Below, one piece after another: positions 45,867 to 56,149 of a stretch of 64,000 nt of DNA. Position 1 is the stretch's first letter. Each line of letters starts with the position of its first letter. The notes below the pieces were generated by a model. That model had not been told where the DNA came from. It did not search any database and saw only the letters and a program-made list of their open reading frames with translations. The translations under genes and the position numbers were made by a program. Origin of the DNA: Panaeolus papilionaceus (lineage: Eukaryota; Basidiomycota; Agaricomycetes; Agaricales); contig JADNRZ010000015.1 of assembly GCA_015501605.1 (NCBI GenBank), forward strand, positions 124,001 to 188,000. Direction: 5' to 3'.

Positions 45867-46914
45867 TCATTGAAAGTTCACAAACAATCCGCCATCCACA
45901 ATCAGCGAGGTGCCCGTCACATATTTCGCAAGGTCGCTCGCAAAGAAAACCACAGGACCGGCGATGTCATCAGGTGCTGTAGAAAAATGTTAACCTTTGA
46001 ACAGCATGGACGTCATGTAAGCAATCACCTCCGAGCCTTCCTAATAATGTGCGATTGACCATGTATTCACGCTTCTCGGTGTTTTGCAGGTCTTCCTTGT
46101 TGATGTCAGTTGCGATTGTTCCAGGGAGAACCGCATTAGCCCGGATTCCATATTTCCCTAGAGCAACTGCGACATTCTGCATCAAGTTCGTGATAGCTGC
46201 CTTGGTTGGTCCGTAATGGCTATTTGAGTGGAATGTTAATCGACCATCAGATTACTGTCAGGAGGACTCGCCATTGCTGGGCGCCTCCGAGAAGACCTGA
46301 TATCGACGATACGGCAATAATTGAGCCTCCTTGTGGGGTTTGCTCCTTCATTTGATTTGCTACAGCTGAAGAGACACTGCTTTATCTCTTCCTGGATAAC
46401 TCAGGAACATGCTAAACTTACCTTGGACAATGTAGAATGTGCCGTCGAGGTTGACCTGTCTCGTTCTTTCCCAGATGTCAAGCGGCATCGTTAAAAAGTC
46501 TGAGAATGGACATATCCCAACGTTCGAAACGAGGACATCAATCCGGCCAAACGCCTGTACACCACTTCGTATGATCTGTAGGCATTTTACGACGAATGGT
46601 GAGCAGGTTTACTTTCGTTGGGTTTACTCTACCTTTTTGGTTGTTTCCAGGTCTGCGATATCACCCGGAATGGTGACTGCCTGCACTCCTTGTTGTTGTA
46701 CTTCATTCTTCAGACTCTTGATCTCCTCCTCAGTGACAGAGTCTCCTAAGTAATGAAGAATCAACCCGGCTGCGCCTTGCCTCGCAAATTCTAATGCACT
46801 TTTCACCATATTTAGATCGAAAATAAGCTGATTGACGAATGCACCTCACCACGCTCGACCGATTCCTCTTGACGCACCCGTAATGCAGACTATCTTGCCG
46901 GGTGTTAGGGCCAT
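45867..46914 (-). CDS. Short-chain dehydrogenase/reductase (SDR)
   Basis: Six exons (46914-46850, 46798-46633, 46575-46422, 46365-46272, 46219-46029, 45976-45867) give 259 residues. A classical SDR: cofactor motif TGASRGIG near residues 13-20, [18 protein letters not shown] (NNAG equivalent), catalytic Ser in [13 protein letters not shown], and the Tyr-x-x-x-Lys pair in HYGPTKAA, then [14 protein letters not shown] and [12 protein letters not shown]. Arg after the glycine motif hints at NADP use, but this is weak. Intron 4 uses a GC donor (ATG/GCGAGT) because no GT site keeps HYGPTK in frame. It is divergent from the KARI-like gene (278 bp). Confidence 0.92.
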
Positions 46915-47192
46915 GACGGATAAAACAGAAGTTATTTCAATTGTGAGCGACTCCTCTCGAAGCAAGAGTTATTCATACACACGGGAGATCACTGTTCCAT
47001 AAGACGGTCCGGTGAATTAGAGGCTAATAATAGTCTCTGTACCACGGGATGTCTTGTCCATATCGTTCTTCTTCTATAGTCAGCAGGCAACTGATATAAT
47101 GTGCAGGCCCATAGTTTCGGGAGATAAGAGTACCGTATTTCTGACAGAGGTTCTTCTCAAGGCTATCACCCAAGCTCGTTCATCCCTCAGTT

Positions 47193-48726
47193 ATGCCACA
47201 CGCAAAGATGTAGGTTGCCTTGACGTAACTTTGTTCTGCTCGACCGACACTTGTTCTCTTTAGCTACTACGACTCAGACGCTGAGATCGGTGTTCTCAAC
47301 AACAAAAACATTGTCTTCCTGGGGTAAGCTCGCTACTCTTAATTTATTTTGCACATAGGCTGATATTGAGACAAGTTTCGGTAATCAAGGAGCTGCTCAA
47401 GCGCAAAACCTGCGCGACTCAGGTATTCCTAACGAAAAGATTGTAATCGCAAACCGGGAAGACTCGTACGCAGTCGATGCCAAATCCAAAGGTTTCAATG
47501 TCGAGCACGACTTTCCCAAAGCAGCAGCCATTGCGGATGGTAAGCCGTATAGCCCCATCCCTTGATCGTTCGCATTAACCTCGTCTATTGCCTGTAGTGC
47601 TATTCCTCTTGATTCCTGATCAAGTACAACCCCGGGTCTTCAATGAAGGGTTTGCCCCCTACTTGAAACCCACTACAACGATTGTTATAGCCAGTGGATA
47701 TAACGTATTCTTCAAGCTCCTGTCTTTCAAACCAGAGCAGGATGTCGTCATGGTTGCACCCAGGTCCGTCTTGTAAAGACTTCTGAAGTAATCATCTGAC
47801 CTCACAATCTATGCGAAGGATGATCGGGAGCTCTGTGCGATCCCTATATCAGAAAGGCAAAGGCTACCCTTGCTTCGTCTCCGTAGAGCAAGACGGATCA
47901 GGACATGGATTGAAAACTGCGCTTGCTATTGCGCGCATCATTGGAGCCACTAAAGCAGGCGCTATCCAATCGTCTGCTAGGGAAGAAACTGCTATGGATT
48001 TACTGGCTGGTTTGTGTATCTGTTAGTCTGACCTGATCGCCTCTCTCTCACACAATAGTTGCAGAACAGGCACTGTGGCCGAACATTATAAGCCTCTTCA
48101 GGTATGCATTGCGTGTCTGCATTATGCTTCAAGCCATAACCCTACGACCATACAGTGAGGCATTCAACGTGCTGAAAGAAGCAGGCTGCTCAGATGAAGC
48201 GCTTTGCTACGAGATGTATGTGCATGCACACATCCCTTGGTAGTTCATTTATACTTACCTACTCAAAGGTGGATGTCGAAGGAACCAGCGGAGATTTTTG
48301 AACGAGCTGCCGAAGATGGATTCATTGGCCAGGTTTGCAAAGTATTCTTACTTTTAGTCGAGTTTGTATTCACTGCTCATTCCTCAGTTGAAACACCACT
48401 CGATTGTTTCACAATTCGGGCAACTATCTGGTGCTTTGGCACTCGATGGTAGAGCTGCGCGTGCTCATTTCAAGGATATATTGGAAAACCAGGTTCGTGT
48501 TTAGGAAGTCATAAACCATGTCAGGTTCTATCGTAACATTTCTGTCTAGGTTTTGAACGGAAAATTTGCCCGCCATCTTTCTAGTCTTGAGGACAGGCTC
48601 GAGAAGGACGATGCAGAAAACCCTCTGAACAAACTATACCAAAAAGCGGAAGAGTTGGAGTTAGTAAAAGCGGAAAAGCGTGTTCGTCAGAAACTCGCTG
48701 ATTTATTGAAAGACTCTGAAAATTAG
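47193..48726 (+). CDS. Ketol-acid reductoisomerase-like protein, non-canonical
   Basis: Ten exons (47193-47209, 47264-47323, 47376-47539, 47598-47763, 47819-48009, 48065-48101, 48156-48215, 48269-48332, 48388-48492, 48550-48726) give 346 residues. The start is MPHAKIYYDSDAEIG, the classical KARI N-terminus, so the first coding exon is 17 nt and no mitochondrial presequence exists. Rossmann motif GFGNQGAAQAQNLRDSG (from residue 26), IPDQVQP, VIASGYNVFF, MVAPRMIG, then MDLLAEQALWPN with the metal-binding Asp196 and Glu200 at KARI spacing, and the helical domain (CYEMWMSKEPAEIFERA, HHSIVSQFGQL). Where true KARI has Ala-Pro-Lys, this has Ala-Pro-Arg (Arg136). It differs from mitochondrial Ilv5, so valine/isoleucine synthesis is not assured. 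Confidence 0.88.
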
Positions 48727-48947
48727 AGTCGAATATTTAAGAAAACGCCAGTACGATGAATAGAATTACTTGTGATATTTAGCGTCTACTGTCCTAAAGA
48801 TGAGTTCAAGAATATTAATGAAGATGAGAGTACTACAAACAAATAGAAACAAACATAAGTCTACTGCATTGAATGACTTTTTGTGCCTCATTCACTCCAA
48901 CTTCATCGTCGAGCAACATCGTTTTACTCCTCAGTGTATAGCATACT

Positions 48948-51242
48948 ATGGCATCGCCTAACGGGAAAATGGAAATAGACAAATCTCCTGCTCGACACTC
49001 GTAAGTTTGATGTTGTTGATATTACTTTCATAAAAACAGTGTTCAATTCTCCACAGCTCTCGTGCACTTTCTACCGATACTCTGCGTACCAAACATTCTC
49101 ACCGCTCAATTTCTAGAGAGAGACGAGATAGACGTAGAGAAGAAGAGAGAAGGAAAAGGAGTCGTAGTAGGGATCGAGGGAGCGATAGAGGGTATCGTGA
49201 TCGTTCGAGGGACAAATACCGCGACAGAGAAAGGGAGAGGGACCGACGAAGAGACAGAGACGACCGCCACCGCAGCAGTAGACACGAGGGTTCCGACAGG
49301 CACTACCGTGATAGAGAAGATCGCGACCGCAGACGCAAACGGGACGATTATGAGGGATCTGACCGAGATTATGATGAACGCAGCAAACGAAAACGCTCCG
49401 AAGCACCTGATGACGTTCCACCCCCTCCACCAGATGCACCTCCTCCTCAACCCAAGGATAGTCCTCGCTCTATTCGCTCCTCTGATCGTCTGCCTCCTGA
49501 CCCCAGGGATGAATTTGATGATCCAAGGAACCGTCGTAGAAGAGATGGTCGTCGTTACCGCGATGACGATGTTCGTCGTAGTCCTCGCCGAAGTCCTCCT
49601 CCCCCTCCCCCTCCTCCTCCTGGTGCTAGGTGAGTTGTATTGATTTCAGTTACTTTATTCAAATTCTCAGAGACAAGTAGAAGGGGCTCACCCGCATATC
49701 CGTCATTTTCCAATACGGTGGACGAACCCTATAACCCAGATGAACCCAAAGAGGACGACTCTGAGGCACGATCAGTATTCGTTTCTCAACTGGCTGCTCG
49801 CCTGACTGCCCGTGATCTGGGATATTTCTTCGAAGACAAACTCGGAGAAGGCACTGTTATGGATTCTAGAATCGTGACGGATAGGCTGTCTCGCAGATCG
49901 AAGGGGTCAGTAACCTTGGTTTCATAACTTGAAGAATTGTACTCATCTTGAAGCAGCATTGGTTACGTCGAATTCCGATCCATTGAGTTAGTTGAGAAAG
50001 CACTTGCACTTTCTGGCACAGTTGTTATGGGTTTGCCAATAATGGTGCAACTAACAGAATCTGAACGAAACAAGACGCATCCGGGCGATGGGTGAGTGGT
50101 TCATCACTTTTGAGTTCGCTATACATATTAACAAATGATGGTGCAGGAGCTTGAACCTTCCACCAGGTGTAACGTCATCTCATGGATCCATGCAGTATGT
50201 TTTGTGCCTATATCATTTATGTTTACACAACCCTCATCTTTTCACAGATTATACGTTGGGTCGTTGCATTTTAATCTCACGGAATCCGATATCAAACAGG
50301 TGTTTGAGCCCTTCGGGGAGCTTGAGTTTGTGGATCTTCACAGAGATCCGATGACAGGTCGTAGCAAGGGCTATGCCTTTGTTCAGTATGTTTATTATTT
50401 TTGTTTCCTAATTCTTATTCGTTCTTACAAAGTGGCTAGGTACAAGCGAGCAGAAGATGCGCGTATGGCTTTAGAGCAAATGGAAGGCTTTGAATTAGCT
50501 GGTCGCACTGTTGGTCAAAAACGTTTTTCCTCGTAGAGTGTTGTGCTGATTTTTGTTACAGCTCCGCGTAAATACAGTTCACGAAAAGGGCACGGTTAAG
50601 TACACGCCACAGGACTCATTGGATGAAGCAGGAGGTAGGTTTTCGTAGCCACAATGAACTGATTCGTATTTGAACGTAATTTCAATAGGCGGTAACCTGA
50701 ATGCTGCTTCCCGTCAAGCACTGATGCAGAAACTTGCCAGGACTCAAACAGCACCTTCCCTTCCGGAGCCTGTGTATGTCTTGCCTGCTGTTATCATATT
50801 TATATCTCATAACGATTTTAGTGCTCGGCCGAACATTCCGGTGTCCATGCAATCCCGCTCCGTTTTGCTCAAGAATATGTTTAATCCCGAAGAGTATGTT
50901 ATCTTAATGTTTCAAGACAGAAAAATAAAGTCTGACCTTCTGATATAGGGAAACCGAGAGAGATTGGGACAAAGACCTTGGCGACGACGTCAAGGGCGAA
51001 TGTGAAAGCAAATACGGCCCTGTCATCGCCATCAAAGTCGAGAAAGAGTCACAAGTACGCCCCAATGTTTCAACAAGTACAGTCGCTTATTGACCATTTT
51101 CCTGCAGGGAGAAATATATGTCAAGTTCGAAACCATCGAAGCCGCTAAGCAGGCGATCCAGTCGCTCAACGGACGATGGTTTGGTGGCCGTCAAATTTCC
51201 GCAGCATTCATTTCAGATGCGATCATGCAAGCCCACCAATAA
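48948..51242 (+). CDS. RBM39: RBM39/Rsd1-type splicing factor
   Basis: About ten exons, roughly 570 residues. The first are 48948-49000, 49057-49629 and 49678 onward; the last ends at 51242. The N-terminal half is an RS-like domain of alternating Arg/Asp/Glu/Ser (SRERRDRRREEERRKRSRSR) with Pro runs. RRM1 is RSVFVSQLAARLTARDLGYF; RRM2 has RNP2 LYVGSLHFNLTE and RNP1 GRSKGYAFVQY; RRM3 (UHM-like) is SVLLKNMFNPEEETERDWDK, GPVIAIKVEKES and EIYVKFETIEAAKQAI, ending NGRWFGGRQISAAFIS. The third domain should bind ULM peptides such as those of U2AF65 or SF3B1, placing the protein at the 3' splice site. One acceptor (49677) was set by frame. Confidence 0.92.
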
Positions 51243-52091
51243 TCTTCCGACCGGTTTTGAGCAATTTTTTGCAACTTTAACTAAACGATTCGTACATTTT
51301 TGCACAGACGACACTTCCTACCATAAAGCTGTTTGAAGAAGTTCAATTTCTCTCTTCCGTTCATACTCTCTCTCAATTATTGTCAATACGCAGATGTCTC
51401 ATATTGTTATAAACATCCAATCCGGTATCGTCGGAAGGTGACAGGCAGGTTTCCCGATGTTGATACTTATTGTCTTTCGACAGATTGCCCCCGTGTCCTA
51501 CCTCAATTTATTTTCTTTTCCTTTCTATTAGATTATCCACCCGCGAAATTAATTGATACCGTTTGATGGGTTCACAAGCGCCCGCCAACGCTGGCGTTCA
51601 TGGTTTGAAGCCTGGTTCATTGCCAATGCCTTTCCATCAACTGATTGGACTAAACTGTGACAGATACCCCACTGCTAGCTACATTAACAGGTCACTTCAG
51701 TCCACTGCACGTCTTGTGTGCGTCTATAATATTGTGGATCAAGTCACGTTCAAGCTATTCGAATGCCATTAACTTCTGTAAGAGAGAGAGTTCATGGAAC
51801 TACTGACAACTCTTCAATCAGGAGAACCTCATGGAACACTGAATGACATTGTTTGGCTAATACTGTTCAAACAGCAATTGATGATCTGTAGTTGGCACTT
51901 CGCCGCCTCTATAGAAGCAAAGAAATAGAATCATTTGCTGGACGGATCTATTTTAAACGCCTTGCTAAGCAGGTCCACAGAAGACTCCACGTTAGTATAA
52001 ATATCCAAAGACAAATAAGAATTCAAAATCATTATCAAACTGATCTATCTTCTTGATCCCCAAACCAAGCTACTGCTGTAATTCGATCTCA
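51243..52091. other. Intergenic region, no gene seen
   Basis: 849 bp between the RBM39 and RidA genes, both on plus. Open frames (51333-51566, 51563-51772) have random composition. Contains the RBM39 3' UTR and the RidA promoter; no repeats noticed. Confidence 0.5.
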
Positions 52092-52717
52092 ATGTCTGTC
52101 GAAAAGATTAACTCGGAGAAAAATCCAAATTTCAGTCATATCTTGTGTAAGTTCTGGGTTTTACTTTGCTTCGGCGTTGTACTTCGTTTCAACGTTTGAC
52201 CAATTATATCGATCTTATGGTTTGAGGCTCTATGGACATTGCTGAATGCCTTTCTTGCACCTTAGCACACGCTACGAAGGTCCCAGGCCTGATCTTTTTG
52301 AGTGGTCAGGTGCCTGTCAACAACGAAGGAGAGGTAGTGGCAGGCGGTATAAAAGAACATACTGTTAGTGAAGGCATTTCATCAGGCTTCGATTTGTCTC
52401 GCTGACCTTTCAAATGTGTTTCAACAGGTGCAGTGCATCGCCAACCTCGGGAATGTGCTCGAAGCATCAGGATCGTCCTGGGAGAAGGTCGTCAAAGTGA
52501 ATGTGTATCTGAAGAACATGGACGACTTTGCTGCGATGAACGAGGTGTACGAGAAGGTGTGTTGTTTCTTTTGATACAATCTTTGGATGGGTGCTCATCG
52601 GAACCTTCTGTGCACAAAAAGCTGCTTCCTACACCCAAGCCTGCTCGAACATGCATTCAAGCAGCCAGACTCCCTAATGATGTTGATATCGAGATAGAGG
52701 CAATTGCGACATATTAG
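52092..52717 (+). CDS. ridA: RidA/YjgF-family enamine/imine deaminase
   Basis: Four exons (52092-52146, 52266-52363, 52428-52556, 52622-52717) give 125 residues, the exact family size. RidA hydrolyses reactive 2-aminoacrylate-type enamines made by PLP enzymes. Visible: SHATKVPGLIFLSGQVPVN, CIANLGNVLEASGSSWEKVV, KVNVYLKNMDDFAAMNEVYE, and ARTCIQAARLPNDVDIEIEA with the active-site Arg and the trailing Glu. No presequence, so the cytosolic (Hmf1-like) form is likely. Its stop is 37 bp from the convergent SnoaL-like gene. Confidence 0.95.
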
Positions 52718-52754
52718 GTTATTTCCAGCTGTGTACTATCACCGTTTGTACCTA

Positions 52755-53329
52755 TCAAAAGAACGCAATTGGATTTGCTTCCAGCCCTGTGATCTGCTGC
52801 AACACATCCCAGTGCTCTACGATGCACGTCCCGACAAATCTGAATTTATCCATGCCCGCAGTGTTGTTACTCGCGAATTTGAAGCGATAGTGGACAAGCC
52901 CGAAATTCTCCCCTGCGAATGCCGTGATGTGGTCGTAGCTAATATCGGGGTTTTGGAGTGCGGGAACGAGAAAGTTGAGCGCGTTTTGACGGCCCGTTTG
53001 AGTGAAAGGATTGTGGTTGATGTACTCCCTGATTATGAGGTATCAGATACAATGCCAAGGGATAGAAAAAGACTGTAAGCGCCTACGTACGTTGGGATGA
53101 ATTTATCAAATGCGAGCTGTGCGTTTTTTTGACCGAAGAAGAGGTCTGCGAATTCTCTAATGACGACTTGTTGTTGGGCTTGAAGCTGCTGGAAGTTTCC
53201 TCTGAAATTTCTCGTGCAGGCTGGTTTGGTGGGCGAGTTCGGAGGAGGAGGGGTCGGAGGGCCTGCGTGAGCCAAAGATGCCGTGACGGTGATGACGGCT
53301 AGCGCTACGTTGGACAATGAGAAGCGCAT
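52755..53329 (-). CDS. Secreted SnoaL/NTF2-like protein
   Basis: Two exons (53329-53091, 53028-52755) give 170 residues. The signal peptide is MRFSLSNVALAVITVTASLA with cleavage near AHA/GPP, then a Pro-rich linker. The fold is an NTF2-like cone: LQAQQQVVIREFADLFFGQK, AFDKFIPTEYINHNPFTQTG across the splice, YDHITAFAGENFGLVHYRFK, and FVGTCIVEHWDVLQQIT. Bacterial and fungal members are annotated as SnoaL-like and most have no known reaction. The signal peptide suggests an extracellular role. Confidence 0.9.
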
Positions 53330-54498
53330 TTTGTTCAAGTGCTCGGTTTGCGCGGTTCGAACAGCATGGATTTTTGTTTCGTTAGTCAGCTTTTGAGTGT
53401 TTTCGAGGCAGGGTCAGAACTTCTAAAATACATTTGAATGTTACAAATCCTGATCATCGTTCTGCTTTTTTTGTTATTGCGGAGGTTAAGAGACCCCATG
53501 AGCAAGGTGTCTATAGGTTAAATTGTACATCCAAGCCACATTCGAGCTTCGAAGCGCGGTGCCTATGCCATGGGCTTCGAACCGTGACCTCTTTTTCATT
53601 TTGTAAAGTAAAATTCGAATCTTTTTGTTGTCTTGGGATGAATGGTACCCTGATATTCGAGCCTGGGGCGGAGAAGAGGTGGGGTTTTCTCAGTCTTCAG
53701 TGTTATGTTGACCAATAGAGGAAGCATGCTGGTTTTTTATATTCGATTCACATCGTCACGTTATTCATTTCTTTTTACATACAAACATATAACTTTGATG
53801 TGATGTGGGACGAAGTTTGAACAAATGTTGTCGTGGCTGATATTCGAGCATCTCTGGGCGCGATTGCCCATTTAGGATAAAGCAGATGTGACGTTACAGC
53901 GCGTCATAGGGGCTCGAGCGTTCAAAAATAACGCAGCACCCACAACACGCTGAAGGGGCATTGTTGTAGTCAAGTCGTCTGACAGGTTAAATGGACTGGG
54001 CATCGCATTCAAGACGACCAGGGGATCATTTCGGCGCCTTTTGAACCGGTTCAAGTGGAGTGCGGGTGCCTGCAGGTTTATGCTGTGCATATGTAGTCTA
54101 TACATCCTAACGAATAGGGTACATAGGAGGCGTTTCGATGGAGCAGATGGAGATGAACGAGGGGAAATGGAAGGAATGGAGGGCGGGAGTGGGTGAACTC
54201 CGGGAGACGCGAACCGTTCAAGGAGATGGATAGGATCAAAGTTTATCTTTATCTCGCCGCGATTATGCTAGGCGGTGCTTGCCAAGGATGGGGAGTATTA
54301 TGGAGAGAGGCAGGCAGGTTGGTGTAGGGTGCCCTATGTGGGATTCAGATACAATAATACATAGAAATGTGGTATAAGATATAGCAAAGTAAAAAAGCGT
54401 GTGTGGTATCGTTAGTAAACGTATAGAAAATAAAATAAAAACAAAATGCCCGAAATTTAAACCAGCAAAAATAAATAAAATAAGGTTGTGCGACGCGC
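53330..54498. other. Intergenic region, no gene seen
   Basis: 1.17 kb between two minus-strand genes. Short frames on both strands lack protein character. Contains T-rich stretches near 53735-53790 and an A-rich stretch near 54380-54485 that probably includes the 3' UTR of the gene stopping at 54499. Confidence 0.5.
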
Positions 54499-55888
54499 TC
54501 ACTGATATCCTTCAAGAGCCTCTCGGTATCCGTCGAGTTGTTCAGTGGCCAAAGCAGGGCCACGGAAACCATGGCGCATGGGTTCAGTCTCCCTGACGCG
54601 GTTCACCACACACCTCCGAATGGCGTCCTCCCATTCATGGAACCACTCGCCCTCGCGATAGCCCAGGACATCATGCAGATTATTGCTGCCGGGTGGAATT
54701 TCAGCGATGGTGCGCCGGGCAACAGGATGTGATGATGAGGGGAGGGTGGATACGATGTCCTGGCTGCCACCTTCTTCTGGGTCTGTGTCGTCGGAAGGTG
54801 ATTTAGAGTGAGTGACTGCTTGTATGTCTGCGTCTTGTTCTCCGGCGGCAGTGAGATGAACGAGGCCGAAAGCACCGCCGAAAACCTCCCATCTTCCACC
54901 GCCTGCTCTGCTGAAGCGCTTGAATAACCAGATGAAAGGGTAGATGAGGGTGACCCAGAGGAGTGCTTTTACGAGTGTGGATGAGAGAGCGCGGGAGAGG
55001 CGGTTGTCTGGACGAATGCAGATGCGAGTTGCGGAGAGGTCAAATGAAGTGTGTACTCTGCCTGTGTAGCCTGTTGAGGTGACTAGGGTAGCTATGGCAT
55101 CCTTGAGCTTGGATGTATTCCAACCGTAGACAGTCTGCAAGAAATTTAATGAGGGGTGTGTATGGAGGGAGTTGGTGAACGTACCTTGTGATAGACAAAC
55201 TCTTTGAGGAGCTTTGGGCTGGCGGCATACTCGTCTGCCCACTCTCTCAATGTCATGGATGAGGCAGATTTAGGAGAACGACTGGTACCATCGAGGTCTT
55301 TCCAAGGTGGCAAGCCCTGATCCTCGCGGGCATGTTTCATGGTTTTGAACTGTTGGATCTCTTGTTTTGTTGCTTTGCGCTTGACCTTTTTCGTGCCTTC
55401 TGCGCCAGCCATGACTTGCCTAACCATGAGACCTCGATAGGCGGGATCATCGTCTGCATAGGACCATAATACAGGACCAACGACGAGATATGAAGCGAGG
55501 TCGATACAAAAACTAAAGTCGGTTATGGTGACAGTATAAGTTTCTACACGAGTTTCACGACGACCATTAACGGTGCGTGTTACGGTGCGTGTGCGTGTTT
55601 CTGTGTGAGTGCCTGTGATATAGACGACATAGTTGGGTGTAGTTGTTGATTGTTCGAGAAGGAAGCGATACAGAGCTTCGCCTGGGAAGAGGTATTAGAC
55701 TAAGTAGAGAAGGATGAATTTCGGAGATAATTACCGTCTTGGTTGAGATGATGGTCATGAGTTATTAGGTCGCCATCGTCTGATCTGTAGAATTCAGCTT
55801 GATATTGAGTAAAAGGTGGTGGAGGTTCGTCTGGAGTATCATTGCTCTTGTCAACGTCTATAGTAACATGTGGACTCTTGTCTGACAT
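54499..55888 (-). CDS. Membrane-anchored protein of unknown function
   Basis: Three exons (55888-55735, 55681-55185, 55134-54499) give 428 residues. N-terminal disordered segment (SPHVTIDVDKSNDTPDEPPP), then a domain with EALYRFLLEQSTTTPNYVVY, repeated Thr/Arg (HTETRTRTVTRTVNGRRETR), FSFCIDLASYLV, and a Lys-rich helix. A second domain has YGWNTSKLKDAIATLVTSTG and a single hydrophobic segment (ALLWVTLIYPFIWLFKRF), followed by an acidic tail and a C-terminal helix (WFHEWEDAIRRCVVNRVRE). I do not recognise a named family. A tail-anchored or single-pass topology is likely. Confidence 0.85.
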
Positions 55889-56149
55889 GGTGGAAGGAGT
55901 GAGAAAGTATAATTCAAGGGTCCACTATGGTCATAGCCATTATCACCGCGGTTGACATTGAGTCTAGAGTAGTCCGTTGGATTCGAACTGCAGTGAGTGA
56001 GTGGATTTATTTATTTTATTTTAAATTTCTTTCTTTCTTTCTACCATCTACCATTTATATAAATATCAAAACTGGATAATTTGAATTCGACCTCATTGTC
56101 GTTGTCGTCAACGTTGACATTGACAACGACCACCACCTTGACTACTTTC

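Noticed and set aside
47054..47263. Upstream start for the KARI-like gene at an ATG near 47098
   Set aside because: That frame cannot join exon 2 in phase; the ATG at 47193 gives the classical MxxAKIYYD start through a 17-nt exon.
45007..48726. Secondary-metabolite gene cluster
   Set aside because: No polyketide synthase, NRPS, terpene synthase, transporter or regulator is present; three small enzymes alone do not define one.
49106..49450. Minus-strand frames of 108-114 codons
   Set aside because: Shadows of the Arg/Asp-rich RS region of the RBM39-type gene.
55950..56000. Possible tRNA T-loop (GTTCGAATCC on the minus strand)
   Set aside because: Flanking bases do not pair as a T stem and no acceptor or anticodon arm can be drawn.
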